A stretch of DNA of 64,000 nt, from contig NW_027185502.1 of assembly GCF_040183065.1 (NCBI RefSeq), positions 3,213,501-3,277,500 of the forward strand, written 5' to 3'. Position numbers and translations under genes: made by a program. The DNA comes from Periplaneta americana. Lineage: Eukaryota; Arthropoda; Insecta; Blattodea; Blattidae. The notes beneath the pieces were generated by a model. The model saw only the letters and a list, made by a program, of their open reading frames with translations, searched no databases and was not told the DNA's origin. Below are positions 32,180-42,126 of this stretch, in pieces. Every line of letters starts with the position of its first letter. Within the stretch, counting starts at the first letter, position 1.

Positions 32180-32400
32180 ACATTTTTAACAATCCAATAG
32201 TTAAATTTTCATTGTGGTTGTTTTATTGAAGCATGCTTATACGTATATTTAAAAGAATATTTTTTATAAAACCAGATATTCCTGAAAGTGTTCATTTTGT
32301 GTTAACTAATTGCACGAGATCTTGTAGCTTCACTAATAATAAATTCCATATTTATGTCGTAATGACTTCATGGTTTATAATAAAAGATAAGTAATTAGAG
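32180..32400 (-). repeat. Inverted repeat, right arm (partner at 25098-25330)
   Basis: Reverse complement of the left arm without its 38-base insert; shared words include AATATGGAATTTATT and CAATTAGTTAACACAAAATG read on minus. The separation of about 7 kb is too large and the interior too mixed for a simple transposon. Confidence 0.8.
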
Positions 32401-32404
32401 GGAA

Positions 32405-32535
32405 AGTGAGCAAATGCTGGGTAACTATCGGTGCCGGACTCCAGACTCATTTCATCGGCATTATCACCTTCACCTCATTTAGATGCTAAATAACTAAGAT
32501 GATGATACAGGATCGCAAAATAACCTACTAAAAAG
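32405..32535 (+). mobile_element. SINE 3' part (same family as 41429-41679)
   Basis: AAATGCTGGGTAACTATCGG...GCATTATCACCTTCACCTCA...GATGCTAAATAAC...CGCAAAATAACCTACTAAAA matches, in opposite orientation, the 3' portion of the SINE inside the piggyBac-like element. The tRNA-like head is missing, so this copy is 5' truncated. Confidence 0.75.
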
Positions 32536-32947
32536 AAATAAAATAAATAGAAAATCTGACCACAATGCTTAATTGTCGCCAAATTGCACAGTGTTTCCAT
32601 GAGACTCAAAAGCTGACCAAAAATAATTTTTCCATTTTTAGTTTTATGGTGTTTACAATATACCCCAACTATCTCCAAGGTCTGGGGGTCATAAAACAGC
32701 CACCCTCGTAGCAGGTCTTATTCTATGCAGTTGTATTCGAACCTTTCAAGCAAGTGCATGAAGTGTCGTTTTTGCTGTGTTGTGTTTTTCAATCAGAATT
32801 TCAGTTACCAGTATTATTTTTTGTGCTTCTATAGTTGATTTACAGGTAAGTGTTATTATAGATTGTTAGAGTTATGTTTTTGAATTAAGAGTACGTTGTT
32901 GTTATTATTATAATGATTAAGTATATTATGCTTGGCTAAGGACCCGT
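32536..32947. other. Intergenic DNA
   Basis: Nothing recognised. Confidence 0.4.
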
Positions 32948-32961
32948 AACCATATTATGTA

Positions 32962-33254
32962 AAAAAAAAAGGTATCCCTGTAACATGCCATGATGGCACT
33001 TTGGGGGCATGGAGGTAGAGCCCCATGCTTTCCATGACCTCTGCACTAGAATGAGGTGGTGTGGTCGGCACCACGCTCTGACCGCCTTTTACCCCCGGGA
33101 AAGACCTGGTACCCAATTTTATAGGAGGCTGAGTGAACCTTGGGACCATTCTGAAAGTTTGGCAACGAGAAAAAATCCTGTCACCACCTGGGATCGAACC
33201 CCGGACCTTCCAGTCCGTAGCCAGTTGCTCTACCAACTGAGCTACCCGGCCGCC
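32962..33254 (-). mobile_element. tRNA-derived SINE with 14-bp target duplication
   Basis: On the minus strand it begins with a tRNA-like head, GGCGGCCGGGTAGCTCAGTT (A box) and GGGGTTCGATCCCAGG (B box), and ends in a T10 run. The 14-bp direct repeat AACCATATTATGTA flanks it at 32948-32961 and 33255-33268, proving retroposition. A diverged relative lies at 54505-54725. Confidence 0.92.
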
Positions 33255-33594
33255 AACCATATTATGTACAATTTTATTTTCTGATTCCTTAAGTTCGGTC
33301 TTCATGCAGACTAACAAAAATTGCCTCACGTTGCCCCGTGTTATTTCCTCGACAAATGTGTAGTCTGACATGTTTACTTAATGATCTCGAAAGGTAAAAC
33401 TGCCCATACTTCCCCTTTTGATAAGATTTAGATAAATATATTTATTGGCGTATTTCAAATTAATCGTCTAGAATACAAATATTCTCAGTATTAGTTCATT
33501 TCTTCTCTAAAGCAGAACTATGTTCAATTTGGCTATCAAATAGTTAGAAAAGTTAAAATTAACAAATTTTTCGTCATTTATTTTGGTTTCAGAA

Positions 33595-33842
33595 TGGAGT
33601 ACCGTTGCAAAATGAAAGGAATTGTTAGATGATTTATAGAAGGAAAAAAGCGGTAGTGAAAAACAGAAAGACATAGTATTGCAGTTTCTTATTACAAAAA
33701 TCGGTATAGAAGACTCCTACGATCAAATTAAATTGTTAGAAAGACATTTTTCCCGTTTTTTCAGTAATTTGTTTTCCAGACTCGATAAATCGAACAGAAT
33801 GAGTGATAGATTTTTTAAAAACAATGAGCAGTGGTTAGATTA
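33595..33842 (+). pseudogene. Unidentified coding relic with splice-acceptor-like start
   Basis: After TTATTTTGGTTTCAG (acceptor-like, ending at about 33593) one frame reads protein-like to a TAA at about 33842. It contains LLDDL, KQKDIVLQFLITKIGIEDSY, DQIKLLERHFSRFFSNLF and RFFKNNEQWLD. Two in-frame stops occur early (after WSTVAK and LLDDL). The charged helical pattern ending FFKNNEQWL looks like the tail of a transposon-encoded or host protein, but I do not recognise the family. Confidence 0.4.
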
Positions 33843-34283
33843 AGAGTTTGTATGTATTCATTTAAGTGGTCATGAAGTGTTATGTTAATTTTCTGTGTAT
33901 ACCTACACAAAGAACAAAAAAGCAATACTGGCATTTAATTAAAACATCGAGTAAGGAAATAGCCCAAATTAATTATTGTGTGGAATAAATTTTCAGTGGT
34001 TAATTTTCCCTAAATTTTTATTTTTAGTGCCTTTTAGGTGTCTGGAATACAATTTTTAGTGCCTCTTTAGGAGCCTAAAATACTATTTTTCAGTGCTTTT
34101 TTAGGAACCTAAAACACCAATTTTTAGTGTCTTAACTTCCGATCCGTACTAATAATATATAAAGTGTTAAATTAAGCGCCTTTATTATGGACAAAGAAAA
34201 TTGGGCCTACCACTTCACTGTTCAAGTATAGGCTACCCAGTATAGACCTGATATATTGTTAATATGATATTATTTTTTACTGT
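33843..34283. other. Intergenic DNA
   Basis: Contains a loosely repeated motif around TTTTTAGTGCCTTTTTAGG between about 34020 and 34140 (three to four diverged copies of about 45 bp). Confidence 0.5.
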
Positions 34284-34516
34284 GCACTGGGTGGAAACAA
34301 GGGACGGAGCATGAGATTCAGACATATTTTAGCACATAAAGAAAAAGGCCGCGAAACAAAATGAAAGTTTTAATAGTTGGTAACACTAAGGACTGCACAT
34401 AATGTAAAATTACTCTAACAGAATTGCTTAACTATGAACAAATGGTGAGGGAAACATAGGTAGGAACACGCAGAGAGCAGTCTATATGAAAATCATAAAA
34501 TTGGTAACTACTTACC
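34284..34516 (-). repeat. Intron-side duplicated segment, copy 1
   Basis: This stretch, which directly follows the splice donor of the 34517-35302 exon on the minus strand, matches 36380-36590. Shared words include AGCACATAAAGAAAAAG, ATGAAAGTTTTA, TGTTGGTAAC-like and GCACATAATGTAA. Both copies begin with GTAAGT at the exon edge. Confidence 0.8.
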
Positions 34517-35302
34517 ATTTAACATATAAAGAAGTCCACCAAATGGTCTTCTTAAAATATCCCTCCAATGGTTTCTTCTTTCCTCATTTTCTTCTCGTTC
34601 CTCTTCCTCTGGTTCATCTTCTCCTTCTTCTGCTGCTTCTTCTTCCTCTTGTTCCGCATCTTCTTCTTCTGCTGCTTCTTCTTCCCCTGCTTCCGCATCT
34701 TCTTCTTGTTCTTCTCCTGGTTCATCTTCTGGTGCCCTCATAGGATCTGGCATGGGGGCTAGCAGGGGATCTGGCATGGGGGCTAGCAGGGGATCTGGCA
34801 TGGGGGCTAGGATGGGAACTGTCATGGGGGCTAGCATGGGACCTGGCATGAGGGCTGGCATGAGAGCAGGCATGCCAGGTCTCAAGGCAGCTAGGATGGG
34901 GGCTGGCATGGGACCTACAATTGCATATAAGCCACCTATACAGGGGCTTATCCTGGCACGAAGCATGGCAATTGGTATGTCAGTTGGAATGGCATCCAGC
35001 ATTGGTAGTTTTTTAAGTGGCATGGAACCTGACATAGGAGCTTGAATGGGGGCTGGCATGGGACGTCGAATAATATCTAAGGCACCTAGACAGGCACGTA
35101 TCATGGCAAATTGAATGTCAACTGGCAGGGTGGCTGGCATGGGGGCTGGCCTGGGAGCTGGCCTGTCTTCCAAGAACTCTGCAACATAAAAATAAACTTG
35201 ATCGTTAAGCATGTCATTGCATTCACTGGCTTTCAGTGATAACATTAATAGGGCCACGATTCGTATGCAATTGCATAGTTTTACTGTCCATTTGGAAGTC
35301 AT
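34508..35302 (-). CDS. Candidate secreted Pro/Met/Ala-repeat protein with acidic tail
   Basis: The minus-strand frame gives 264 residues: a hydrophobic N-terminal stretch (CIRIVALLMLSLKA, about 12-25) that looks like a signal peptide; two related modules at about 58-87 and 106-136 sharing DI..AM(I/L)RA and PMPAPI; Pro-Met-Ala repeats at 145-190 including three copies of PMPDPLLA or close variants; a Glu-rich acidic tract at 191-243; and a basic end RRNHWRDILRRPFGGLLYML. Near-consensus splice signals exist: acceptor TTTATTTTTATGTTGCAG before about 35178 and donor G|GTAAGTAG at about 34516, so 34517-35178 is probably an internal or terminal-coding exon and the last two residues of the open frame are intronic. 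A 48-base intron within the 5' part is possible. No family is recognised. The adjoining intron is duplicated upstream. Confidence 0.5.
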   Translation of the reverse strand: MTSKWTVKLCNCIRIVALLMLSLKASECNDMLNDQVYFYVAEFLEDRPAPRPAPMPATLPVDIQFAMIRACLGALDIIRRPMPAPIQAPMSGSMPLKKLPMLDAIPTDIPIAMLRARISPCIGGLYAIVGPMPAPILAALRPGMPALMPALMPGPMLAPMTVPILAPMPDPLLAPMPDPLLAPMPDPMRAPEDEPGEEQEEDAEAGEEEAAEEEDAEQEEEEAAEEGEDEPEEEEREENEERRNHWRDILRRPFGGLLYMLNGK

Positions 35303-35689
35303 ACAAAATCACTTTATACACATTTTGAACTACTGTAATGACGAATATTCCAAATTAATTGTGCATATTTTTACATATTTCAGGCGTTCTTGTACATAAT
35401 AGACTAATAAGCAAGCAATATTTTTAGTATTTCGTGGCACAAAGCCCCAAATTCGCATATTTTGCAAAAAAAATATTCTGAATTGCTTATCACATAATAT
35501 TTTTATCTTAACTGTACTCGGTGGCAGGAAATTCCTTGAATATGCAGTGTGGGTGTGGAAAAATCCAAACAACCACACTATGCTTTTGTTACTGCATAAC
35601 AAGAAGCATTCCCAAACACCTCTACCTACCTGAATTAATCATCATCAGCAGCTTTACAAATAGCCTATTAGGCCATGTGGCCTATTACG
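35303..35689. other. Possible 5' side of the repeat-protein gene
   Basis: Non-coding on inspection. An acceptor-like CGTCATTACAG on the minus strand near 35333 could begin a 5' exon containing the start codon. Confidence 0.3.
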
Positions 35690-36060
35690 ATCTCACAATA
35701 AAGATGAATTCTCCCCACCCCCTCTTTTTGGGTCGTCCCAGAGATCTCTTCCCATAGACTTGTAGTGAAGTATAGCTTTCGGGATTCTGTGGGATCTCAT
35801 ACGTTTCAAATGGCTCTTCCAATTGTTCTGATATTTCTGTATGAAATGGAATACTGATTCCAGATCAAGCTCTTTCATACTTCGTCGTTGTGTTTGTGGT
35901 TCCATTTTGTACAGCAAGCTATTCTTCACATAAATCTAATTTCGTTATTGTTATTCTGCTTTCATCCAGTCACCTTAATGTTCATGCCTCACTACCATAA
36001 CAGTGTACAAGGTTTATTAAAGGCGTGTTATAGGGACTTTCTTAAAATGGAAGGTTGCAT
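35690..36060 (-). pseudogene. LINE reverse transcriptase C-terminal relic
   Basis: Minus-strand translation in shifting frames shows a YGSEAxTLR-like start near 36000, then KNSLLYKMEPQTQRR, YQNNWKSHLKRM-SHRIPKA, ILHYKSMGRDLWDDPKR. This is the tail region of RTE-like LINE ORF2 proteins (consensus W..H..RM..RIP...L.Y.P.G.R..GRP..RW). Stops and a broken GRP motif (LWDDPKR) show decay. It lies between the repeat-protein exon and its duplicated intron copy. Confidence 0.7.
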
Positions 36061-36379
36061 TATCCTATTGATTATTCCCATAATTTTGGAGTATTTTACA
36101 ATTTTGCTCATATTCAAATCAAATATTAATTTCTAGCCAAGATATGTAAAATCATTAATTCTTTCTAAAATTTTGCCTTCTAAACATTTTACGAGAGATT
36201 TGTTGCGACGAAAGTGTGAAAAAAATAAGAACAGAAGAACATCCCTTTCCTGTTGCTTAGCAATAAAAATATGATTAATTCACAATATACAGCTCCAGAT
36301 ATTTCTAAGCATGATGTACTTGTTCGGAAACGAGAGAATTAAATGAAAATTACAACCACACGTGCTTAATTGTCGCCAC
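36061..36379. other. Intergenic or intronic DNA
   Basis: No feature recognised. Confidence 0.35.
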
Positions 36380-36625
36380 ATTGAGTGAAACGAAGGGACC
36401 GAGTGTGAGATTAAGATATATTTTTAGCACATAAAGAAAAAGAGCGCCAAACAATATGAAAGTTTTAGTTGTTGGTAACTTTAAGGAGTGCACATAATGT
36501 AAGTACCATTACTGTAACAGATACAAAGGAAGACGCCGAGGGCGATCAATCTGAAAATGGCTCTGAGACATAAAATTTATATTTACTTACGTCTAAAAAG
36601 ACGACGTATACAAAATACATTTCTT
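36380..36625 (-). repeat. Duplicated exon-edge and intron, copy 2
   Basis: Paralogous to 34284-34516. On the minus strand a short exon remnant ending TCGTCTTTTTAGAC is followed by GTAAGTAAATATAAATTTTA and the shared intron sequence. The exon side is cut off at TTAA (36625-36628), where a transposon end begins. This implies a second, now broken, member of the 34508-35302 gene family. Confidence 0.65.
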
Positions 36626-39300
36626 AAGGGGAGTTGGTCGTAATGAGGGTAAAAAAAAATGATTTTTTTTTAATTCACTAATATTGTACAGCGAAATCTC
36701 GTAAACAATTTGATATACAGTTTATATATGTTATTTTATCATTTGAAGGTTTAAAGGGCCCGAATTTAAAACCCTGCGCTCCTCCTGGCTTGCACTGCCA
36801 CGCCCCCTCTAGCTGTGTCAGGTTGTCAAGCTCTAAAAGGAATCTTTCTCTTGATTTTGGCTCTTTGGTATATTTTTTGTTTGTTTGTGGTAGCCTTGAA
36901 TGAGTCAGCGGGAGTGAAGCTTGTGTGTTCAACAAAGGAAACCTACTTTGTTATTGTCGTGTGGCGTGTTTTCAGTAGAGGTTGCGAATACGAGTGTAAA
37001 GTTTAGTTTCAATTTATTTTGAGAGTTGTGCATATTGTAATACAGTAAAATATGGGTAGAATTAAAATTTTTAACTCTAAACGTAAGTTTAGAGGCAATA
37101 AATATGTAAAACTTTCTAGTAATAACCCTGCAACTCCATGTGCTAATTCTAACCTGCAATCTACATATACTACTACTCCTCCAAATGCTTCAAGAAAGAA
37201 GATAAGTCATTTATTTGGTGATGAAGAGCATGTAAATACAGTTCTAGATTCAGTAGAAAATAGTGGAAATGTTATTATTAATTATTATCATCGTTTATAA
37301 ATAGTAGTGTTAGTTGCTCCAAATGTAAGTCTGTAAATAGTGTACATATGAGTGAAGTACAAGAAAGTAGAAAAGGTTTATCAACTTGGATTAGGTTAGA
37401 ATGTAAGTACTATAAATATTCAGCCTCTACCATGACATCTCCTGTAAATACACGAAAAATTGCAAGCATAAATCTAAGATTTACCTATGCAATGAGGTGC
37501 ATAGGCAAGGGTCAACAGGCAGCACGTATCTTCTGTTCTGTGATGGATCTCCCACCACCAGCGAGAAAGTTCAATACGTGCAATAAAATTCTGTGTGAAA
37601 GTTTGGAGGCAGTATCACAGGGTTCAATGTTAAACGCTGCCAAAGAAACAAAGGAAATGGAAGAGAGTGCTGAGACTACTGTCGTAATAGATGGTTCATG
37701 GCAGAAGAGAGGATTTTCATCTCTACATGGCGTTGTGACTGCGTCTCTACTGTCAGGAAAGGTGTTAGACGTACAAACATACAGTAAATATTGCACAGGA
37801 TGCAACAAACGTGGTGACCATAATTGTGTCAGAAACTTTGATGGATATAGTGGAGGGATGGAAGTTGAAGGTGCTCTGGCAATATGTATGCGGTCTGAAC
37901 TGTCCAGGGGTCTTCGATATGTGCACTACCTCGGTGATGGTGACTCAAAGGGATTTCTTACTGTAACTGAGGCCAAGCCATATGGAAGTGATGTAGCTAT
38001 AGAGAAGCTGGAGTGTGTGGGTCACGTCCAGAAGAGGATGGGTAGACTGTTGAGACAGCTTTGTAAAGATTCAAAAGGAGAAAAACTTTCAGATGGTAAG
38101 CGTATAAGTGGACGAGGTCAGCTTACTAGTATAGTAATTGACCTGCTGCAAAATTATTATGGCATGGCAATTCGTGCAAATGCTAATAATTTGCAGAATA
38201 TGAAGAAAGCAGTGTGGGCCACGTACTTCCACAAACTTTCGACAGATGAGAATCCCTGCCATGGTCTCTGCCCGGCAGGACCTGCATTACGGTGTGGTTA
38301 CAAACGAGCATTAGCAACTGGTGGTGAGTACAAGCACAAAAATTCTTTACCATCTGCTGTGCTTGAAAAAATCAAGCCTATTTACAGACATCTTGCTGAT
38401 GAAAAATTATTGAAGAAATGCCTTCATGGCAAGACCCAAAACCAGAATGAATCATTCAACAGCTGTATCTGGCAGAGGGTTCCAAAGACTGTGTTTGTTG
38501 GAGCTCAAACTATAAAAATTGGTGTTCTGGACTCTGTTATTTGCTTCAACGATGGCTGTTATAGTAGGGTCCACGTCATGAAGGCAATGGACATTGAACC
38601 AGGTGAAAATATGAAGAGCAGACTGAAAAAGTTGGATATTGACCGAGTTGCCAAGGCAGATAAAGTGGTAGCAGACATGACAAAGGAGGCAAGAGTGAAG
38701 AGGAGAGGTGAAAAGAGGAAGAGAGAAGACAAAGAAACACACGAGCAGGATTCCTATGGTCCTGGGCAGTACTAGGAGTGTAAAATGCAGGTTAGGGCAT
38801 GTGCTTGATTTTATTTTCAGTTTCCTGAAAATTTAAATTTTTCACACTTTAGGTGCATGTAACTCAAAAACTATTTAACATAGATCAATGAAACTTTCAG
38901 GGCTTGTTTATCTTCACATTACAAAACTGTCGTGCAAATATTATAAAATAATTCCTTTATATAGTGAATGTATAATATTTTTTAGAGGTGAAAATTATTC
39001 TTTTTTTTTTTTTTACGGTGAAGCTTGGTATAAGCTCTATGCGCATAATATTGCAGATATATTAATACTTTTTGTAGGGTGTGTTTCAGTATCAATTAGC
39101 AGTAAGTGGCTAAAATTTCAATTCAATGTGGCCGGTAATAAGTGAATACAGTGCACCTAATCACATGAATGTAGTAAATTTATAAAAAAAAATTGTTTAA
39201 ATTCAAAAATTATTTTAAGGCGAAATATTTACTCTAGCTTCACAAATCATTTTTTATTTTAAAGCTTAATGTGTATACACACATCACTAAAAAAATGAAA
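36625..39300 (+). mobile_element. Mutator-like-transposase DNA transposon, extent estimated
   Basis: The left end is placed at TTAA then GGGGAGTTGGTCGTAATGAG because unrelated exon sequence ends there. The element carries the transposase at 37052-38775. No inverted right end was found before the next element at about 39375, so it may be truncated there. A TTAA target would be unusual for classical Mutator elements and recalls Kolobok-type insertion, so the superfamily is uncertain. Confidence 0.5.
37052..38775 (+). pseudogene. Mutator-like transposase, one frameshift from intact
   Basis: The N-terminal part opens at 37052 with MGRIKIFNSKRKFRGNKYVK, a basic start typical of this transposase group. 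At about 37275-37290 the frame shifts; the other frame supplies SSVSCSKCKSVNSV and runs into the 475-codon main frame from 37348. That frame has VVIDGSWQKRGFSSLHGVVT (Asp 115), a CTGCNK...HNC cluster at 149-160, SGGMEVEGA, HYLGDGDSKGF (Asp 197/199), ECVGHVQKRMG, SGRGQLT and QNQNESFNSCIW (Glu 368), then a basic C-terminus. These match the Mutator-like transposase domain found in many invertebrate genomes, with plausible DDE catalytic residues. The role is cut-and-paste transposition. Only the small frameshift separates it from a continuous protein. Confidence 0.85.
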
Positions 39301-39374
39301 GAGATATGATAAATAGTATTATATTTATGACTTCTTGAAGATAGGCTATTTTTACCATTATTCCGATGTTACAT
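39301..39374. other. Junction between Mutator-like and DUF7869-type elements
   Basis: No terminal repeat of either element is visible here. Confidence 0.3.
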
Positions 39375-39377
39375 CTT

Positions 39378-39834
39378 CCATTACTTAAGAAAATACTCTA
39401 CCTACAATTTTACAATCTATGATTTGGGAGAAAATAAAGGGTACTGCTTCATGTGGCATGAGTCCGTTGCCAAAAGGGGCTGCAATGAAATTGGTAGTTG
39501 CCTACTGAAGTGGATAGAAAGAAAGAAGAAAGAAAATGAAAATATAAAGGAATTTATATTTTTCTCAGGTAACTGTTCAGGACAGAACAGAAACAGGTAT
39601 AGTTTTCCTCTTTATTTATTTATAAGCGAGAAGTTCAATGTTAAAATTACACATAAATTTCTGGAAAAAGGACACACACAAAATGAAGCAGATTCAATAC
39701 ATGCTTTACTTGAAAGAAGGAAAAAGGGACGAACAATATTTACACCTGAACAATGGATAATGCTAGTGAAAATGGCTAAAACAAGTGGAAACCCATATGA
39801 CAAAACTGAAATGGCACAAAGTGATTTTAAAAAC
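39378..39834 (+). pseudogene. DUF7869-type transposon protein, N-terminal half
   Basis: The frame reads KYSTYNFTIYDLGENKGYCF, then MWHESVAKRGCNEIGSCLLK, FIFFSGNCSGQNRNRY and KFLEKGHTQNEADSIHALLE, and reaches SDFKN at 39834. The pattern YNFTVYD...GYCY.W.E..GKRG.NEIGSCL, FFSD.C.GQNRN and GH.Q.E.DS.H is that of DUF7869-type proteins, putative RNase H-fold transposases of arthropods. The acidic residues expected in YD, SD.CGGQN and E.DS are mostly present, although one usual Asp is replaced (SGNC). The gene is cut exactly at a TTAA by the piggyBac-like element and resumes at 42127. Sequence upstream of 39378 is missing. Confidence 0.78.
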
Positions 39835-40734
39835 TTGAAGTCTTTATTCCCAGGTGGGTCGTTTTCGACCCATTGATTAAAATTATTTTCCACGCGAATT
39901 AGTCTACGCAACACTATGTGTCTACTTTTCTTAGATGCACAAAGGTACAGTGCACTTGTGGAACACGCGGGAAACCAACAGACCACGTCATTATTGTGCG
40001 GGAACTTGCCGAATAAATATGACGCAACTACCGTCTGCCTTGGAGAAGAAAAAGTGAGCAAAAACTCTGTTCAATCCGTGGATTTTATTAACAATCAGTG
40101 TTTCCTGCCAAGAAGATACAGGAGAATATGTATCTTGTATGTTTTTGTCAATATTTACGCTATTTGCTGTACAGTAGGGCTTAGAATTTAGTGTGGGTCG
40201 ATAACGACCCACTAAGCACTTATTCGAGGATTACCTTTCACATAGCTTTTCATTATGAAATCATTTTGTTCTCTTATTATTTTCCTTTGAGCGATGTTTT
40301 TACGAACAACTACCTCAATAGAAGTTTGTGTTAGGATTAGCAGTGCTTTTGGGAATGATAATTCTGACAGCACTTCTCAGAATATCTCACGCTTATTACC
40401 GCTTTCGTTTACAACATTGTTTTATTTGTGTAATGTTATATCTCACTGCTTGGGATGCGCTCTGGATAGTCTTTGACGAACTAAGTAGTTCATAATTCTC
40501 GGCACTAGCGGCACCTATGAGAGAGAGAGCCGAGTGTGAATAACAATCAGAATGACCCCGTCTTGTCTTTTTATTCTCTTCATGAGAGTCCCCTACTGGC
40601 CCCATCTGAAAACTGAGATCCTTCATTACAGTTTCCATAATCATAAGTATTCTCTGTTATCAGACTCACTGGTCTGACAGTAATCTAAATTCTAGGATAG
40701 TTGGAGAGATCTGATTCTTCCAAAATCCCAAAAT

Positions 40735-41440
40735 ACGGGGCAGATATATTGATTGATCTACCTGAGGATAATGGATGCAAATTCTGGAGATGAAGATTGC
40801 AAGGACTCCGACTGAGCTCAACTACAAGCCACAGCAGAGTTAGTGACAGAGCTACTAGACATTGTTCAGCCTTATAATGAGGAAGGGGGCACTGATATTA
40901 GAAAAGATTCAGATCTTATCAGCAATGAAATTGAGAATTCCCCACCACCGACACGTAGAATAAAGTGAGAAAGAAATAAAGGTGAACATCATGTCTAACG
41001 AACATGAAGTAGCCCCTTTACAAGAAGAGGAAATCAAAGTTCGTCTGCCTTGTTTTTCGTAAATATAATTGCAATATGAGTGGAGTACATACTTCTGATA
41101 TACGTGGAAAAAATAGCACATACCATTACTTTCGTGGTTATTAGATGTGTGCATGAACAATGCTTGGCTTCTCATTCAGTCGATCATATGGAAAGTCTTT
41201 GGATGCATTCGCCTTCGGCCACGAAATAACGCAAGCCTAAAATATGACACTTCTCCAAAGAGTGGAAGACGAGTTCGTTTCTTCGATACCATCAAAGAAT
41301 ACCGGAGAAAGGATCACTGTTGGTACTATAGCCCAACAACAAAAACGGCGATACGAGATTTGTGGCAATGTAAAAGCATGTCAGAGGTGCACCATATCAT
41401 GAGTAGAACTAAGGACTTATGTCATGTATTTTTAGTAGGT
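40735..41440 (+). pseudogene. piggyBac-like transposase, internally deleted relic
   Basis: An acidic N-terminal part (DLPEDNGC, then NSGDEDCKDSD with a stop, then AELVTELLDIVQPYNEEGG) resembles the Asp/Glu-rich start of piggyBac proteins. Only about 150 bp further on, WLLDVCMNNAWLLIQ at about 41140 matches the piggyBac segment (WLLDV..NAWLLY) that lies well after the catalytic core. The DDD core of about 300 residues is therefore gone. A Cys-containing tail (RTKDLCHV) is interrupted by the SINE and seems to resume after it with FIVCF, as expected for the C-terminal Cys-rich domain. Several stops confirm it is dead. Confidence 0.6.
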
Positions 41441-41679
41441 TATTTTACGACGCTGTACCAACATCTCATGTTATTTAGTGTCTGAATGAGATGAAGGTGA
41501 TAATACCGGTGAAAAGTGTCCAGGGTCCAGCACCGATAATTACCCAGCATTTGTTCATATTGGGTTGAGGGAAAAACCCGGAAAAAACCTCAACCAGGTA
41601 ACTTGCCCCGACTGGGATTCGAACCCGGGCAACCTGGTTTCGCGGCCAGACACGCCAACCGTTACTCCACAGGGTGGGC
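41429..41679 (-). mobile_element. tRNA-derived SINE with 13-bp target duplication
   Basis: On the minus strand the tRNA-like head (CTGTGGAGTAACGGTTGGCG, B box GGGTTCGAATCCCAG) is at the right, and the 3' end CAGCGTCGTAAAATAACCTA then CTAAAAA is at the left. CTTATGTCATGTA is repeated at 41416-41428 and 41680-41692. It sits inside the piggyBac-like element, so it is the youngest layer of the nest. Confidence 0.93.
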
Positions 41680-42126
41680 CTTATGTCATGTACCATAATT
41701 TATTGTGTGTTTCAAATTATTTATTTCTTCAAGTACAAGGTTTCCCTTCAGATTTGTGAATGTAAAATACATGTGAATGTGAATGTAGCTCTCAGGGAAA
41801 TTATAATTATTATTCAATAAATATAAAAAAAAATAGTATGCGTTTTTAATATGGTAATGATTTGTTTATACATTACTTTTAAATTTAACAAGTTGCATAC
41901 TACGCAAAAACATAAATAAAACAAGAAATCATCAAAACATTATAATGAACAAATTCTCGAGGAAGTGCCTAGTGGGTCGTTATCGACCCATCCCATAAAT
42001 TTTTACCGAAGTAACAAAATCAGTATTTTCATAGTTCCTCATGCTTACAACGTCCCTCTGACTCACTTAATATGATATGTGAAACAAAAATTAAAAAAAA
42101 AAAAAAATAATCTGGGCATAAATGGG

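Larger units (their letters stand above)
39839..42126 (+). mobile_element. piggyBac-like element inserted at TTAA
   Basis: The right flank is TTAA (42127-42130) after terminal GGG; the left flank is TTGA (39835-39838), a one-base variant. The right end read inward is CCCATTTATGCCCAGATTAT; the left end matches it over TTTAT-CCCAG. Removing the insert restores a sensible DUF7869 reading across ...FKN-LITDEKG. Three near-palindromes of the form GGGTCGNTNNCGACCCA lie at about 39854, 40195 and 41972. Coding relics at 40770-41440 look like piggyBac N- and C-terminal parts with the centre missing, so the copy is non-autonomous. Confidence 0.75.

Noticed and set aside
32955-33371. A 138-residue minus-strand protein with the segment GGRVAQLVEQLATDWKVRGS.
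   Set aside because: This is the tRNA-like head and body of a SINE read as protein, a common misannotation.
34486-35045. Plus-strand Leu/Phe-rich and Gly-Met-rich frames opposite the repeat-protein exon.
   Set aside because: Antisense reflections of the Glu-rich and Pro/Met-rich coding repeats; no splice or start support.
41475-41696. A short minus-strand protein containing WPRNQVARVRIPVGASYLVE.
   Set aside because: Translation of a SINE head, not a gene.
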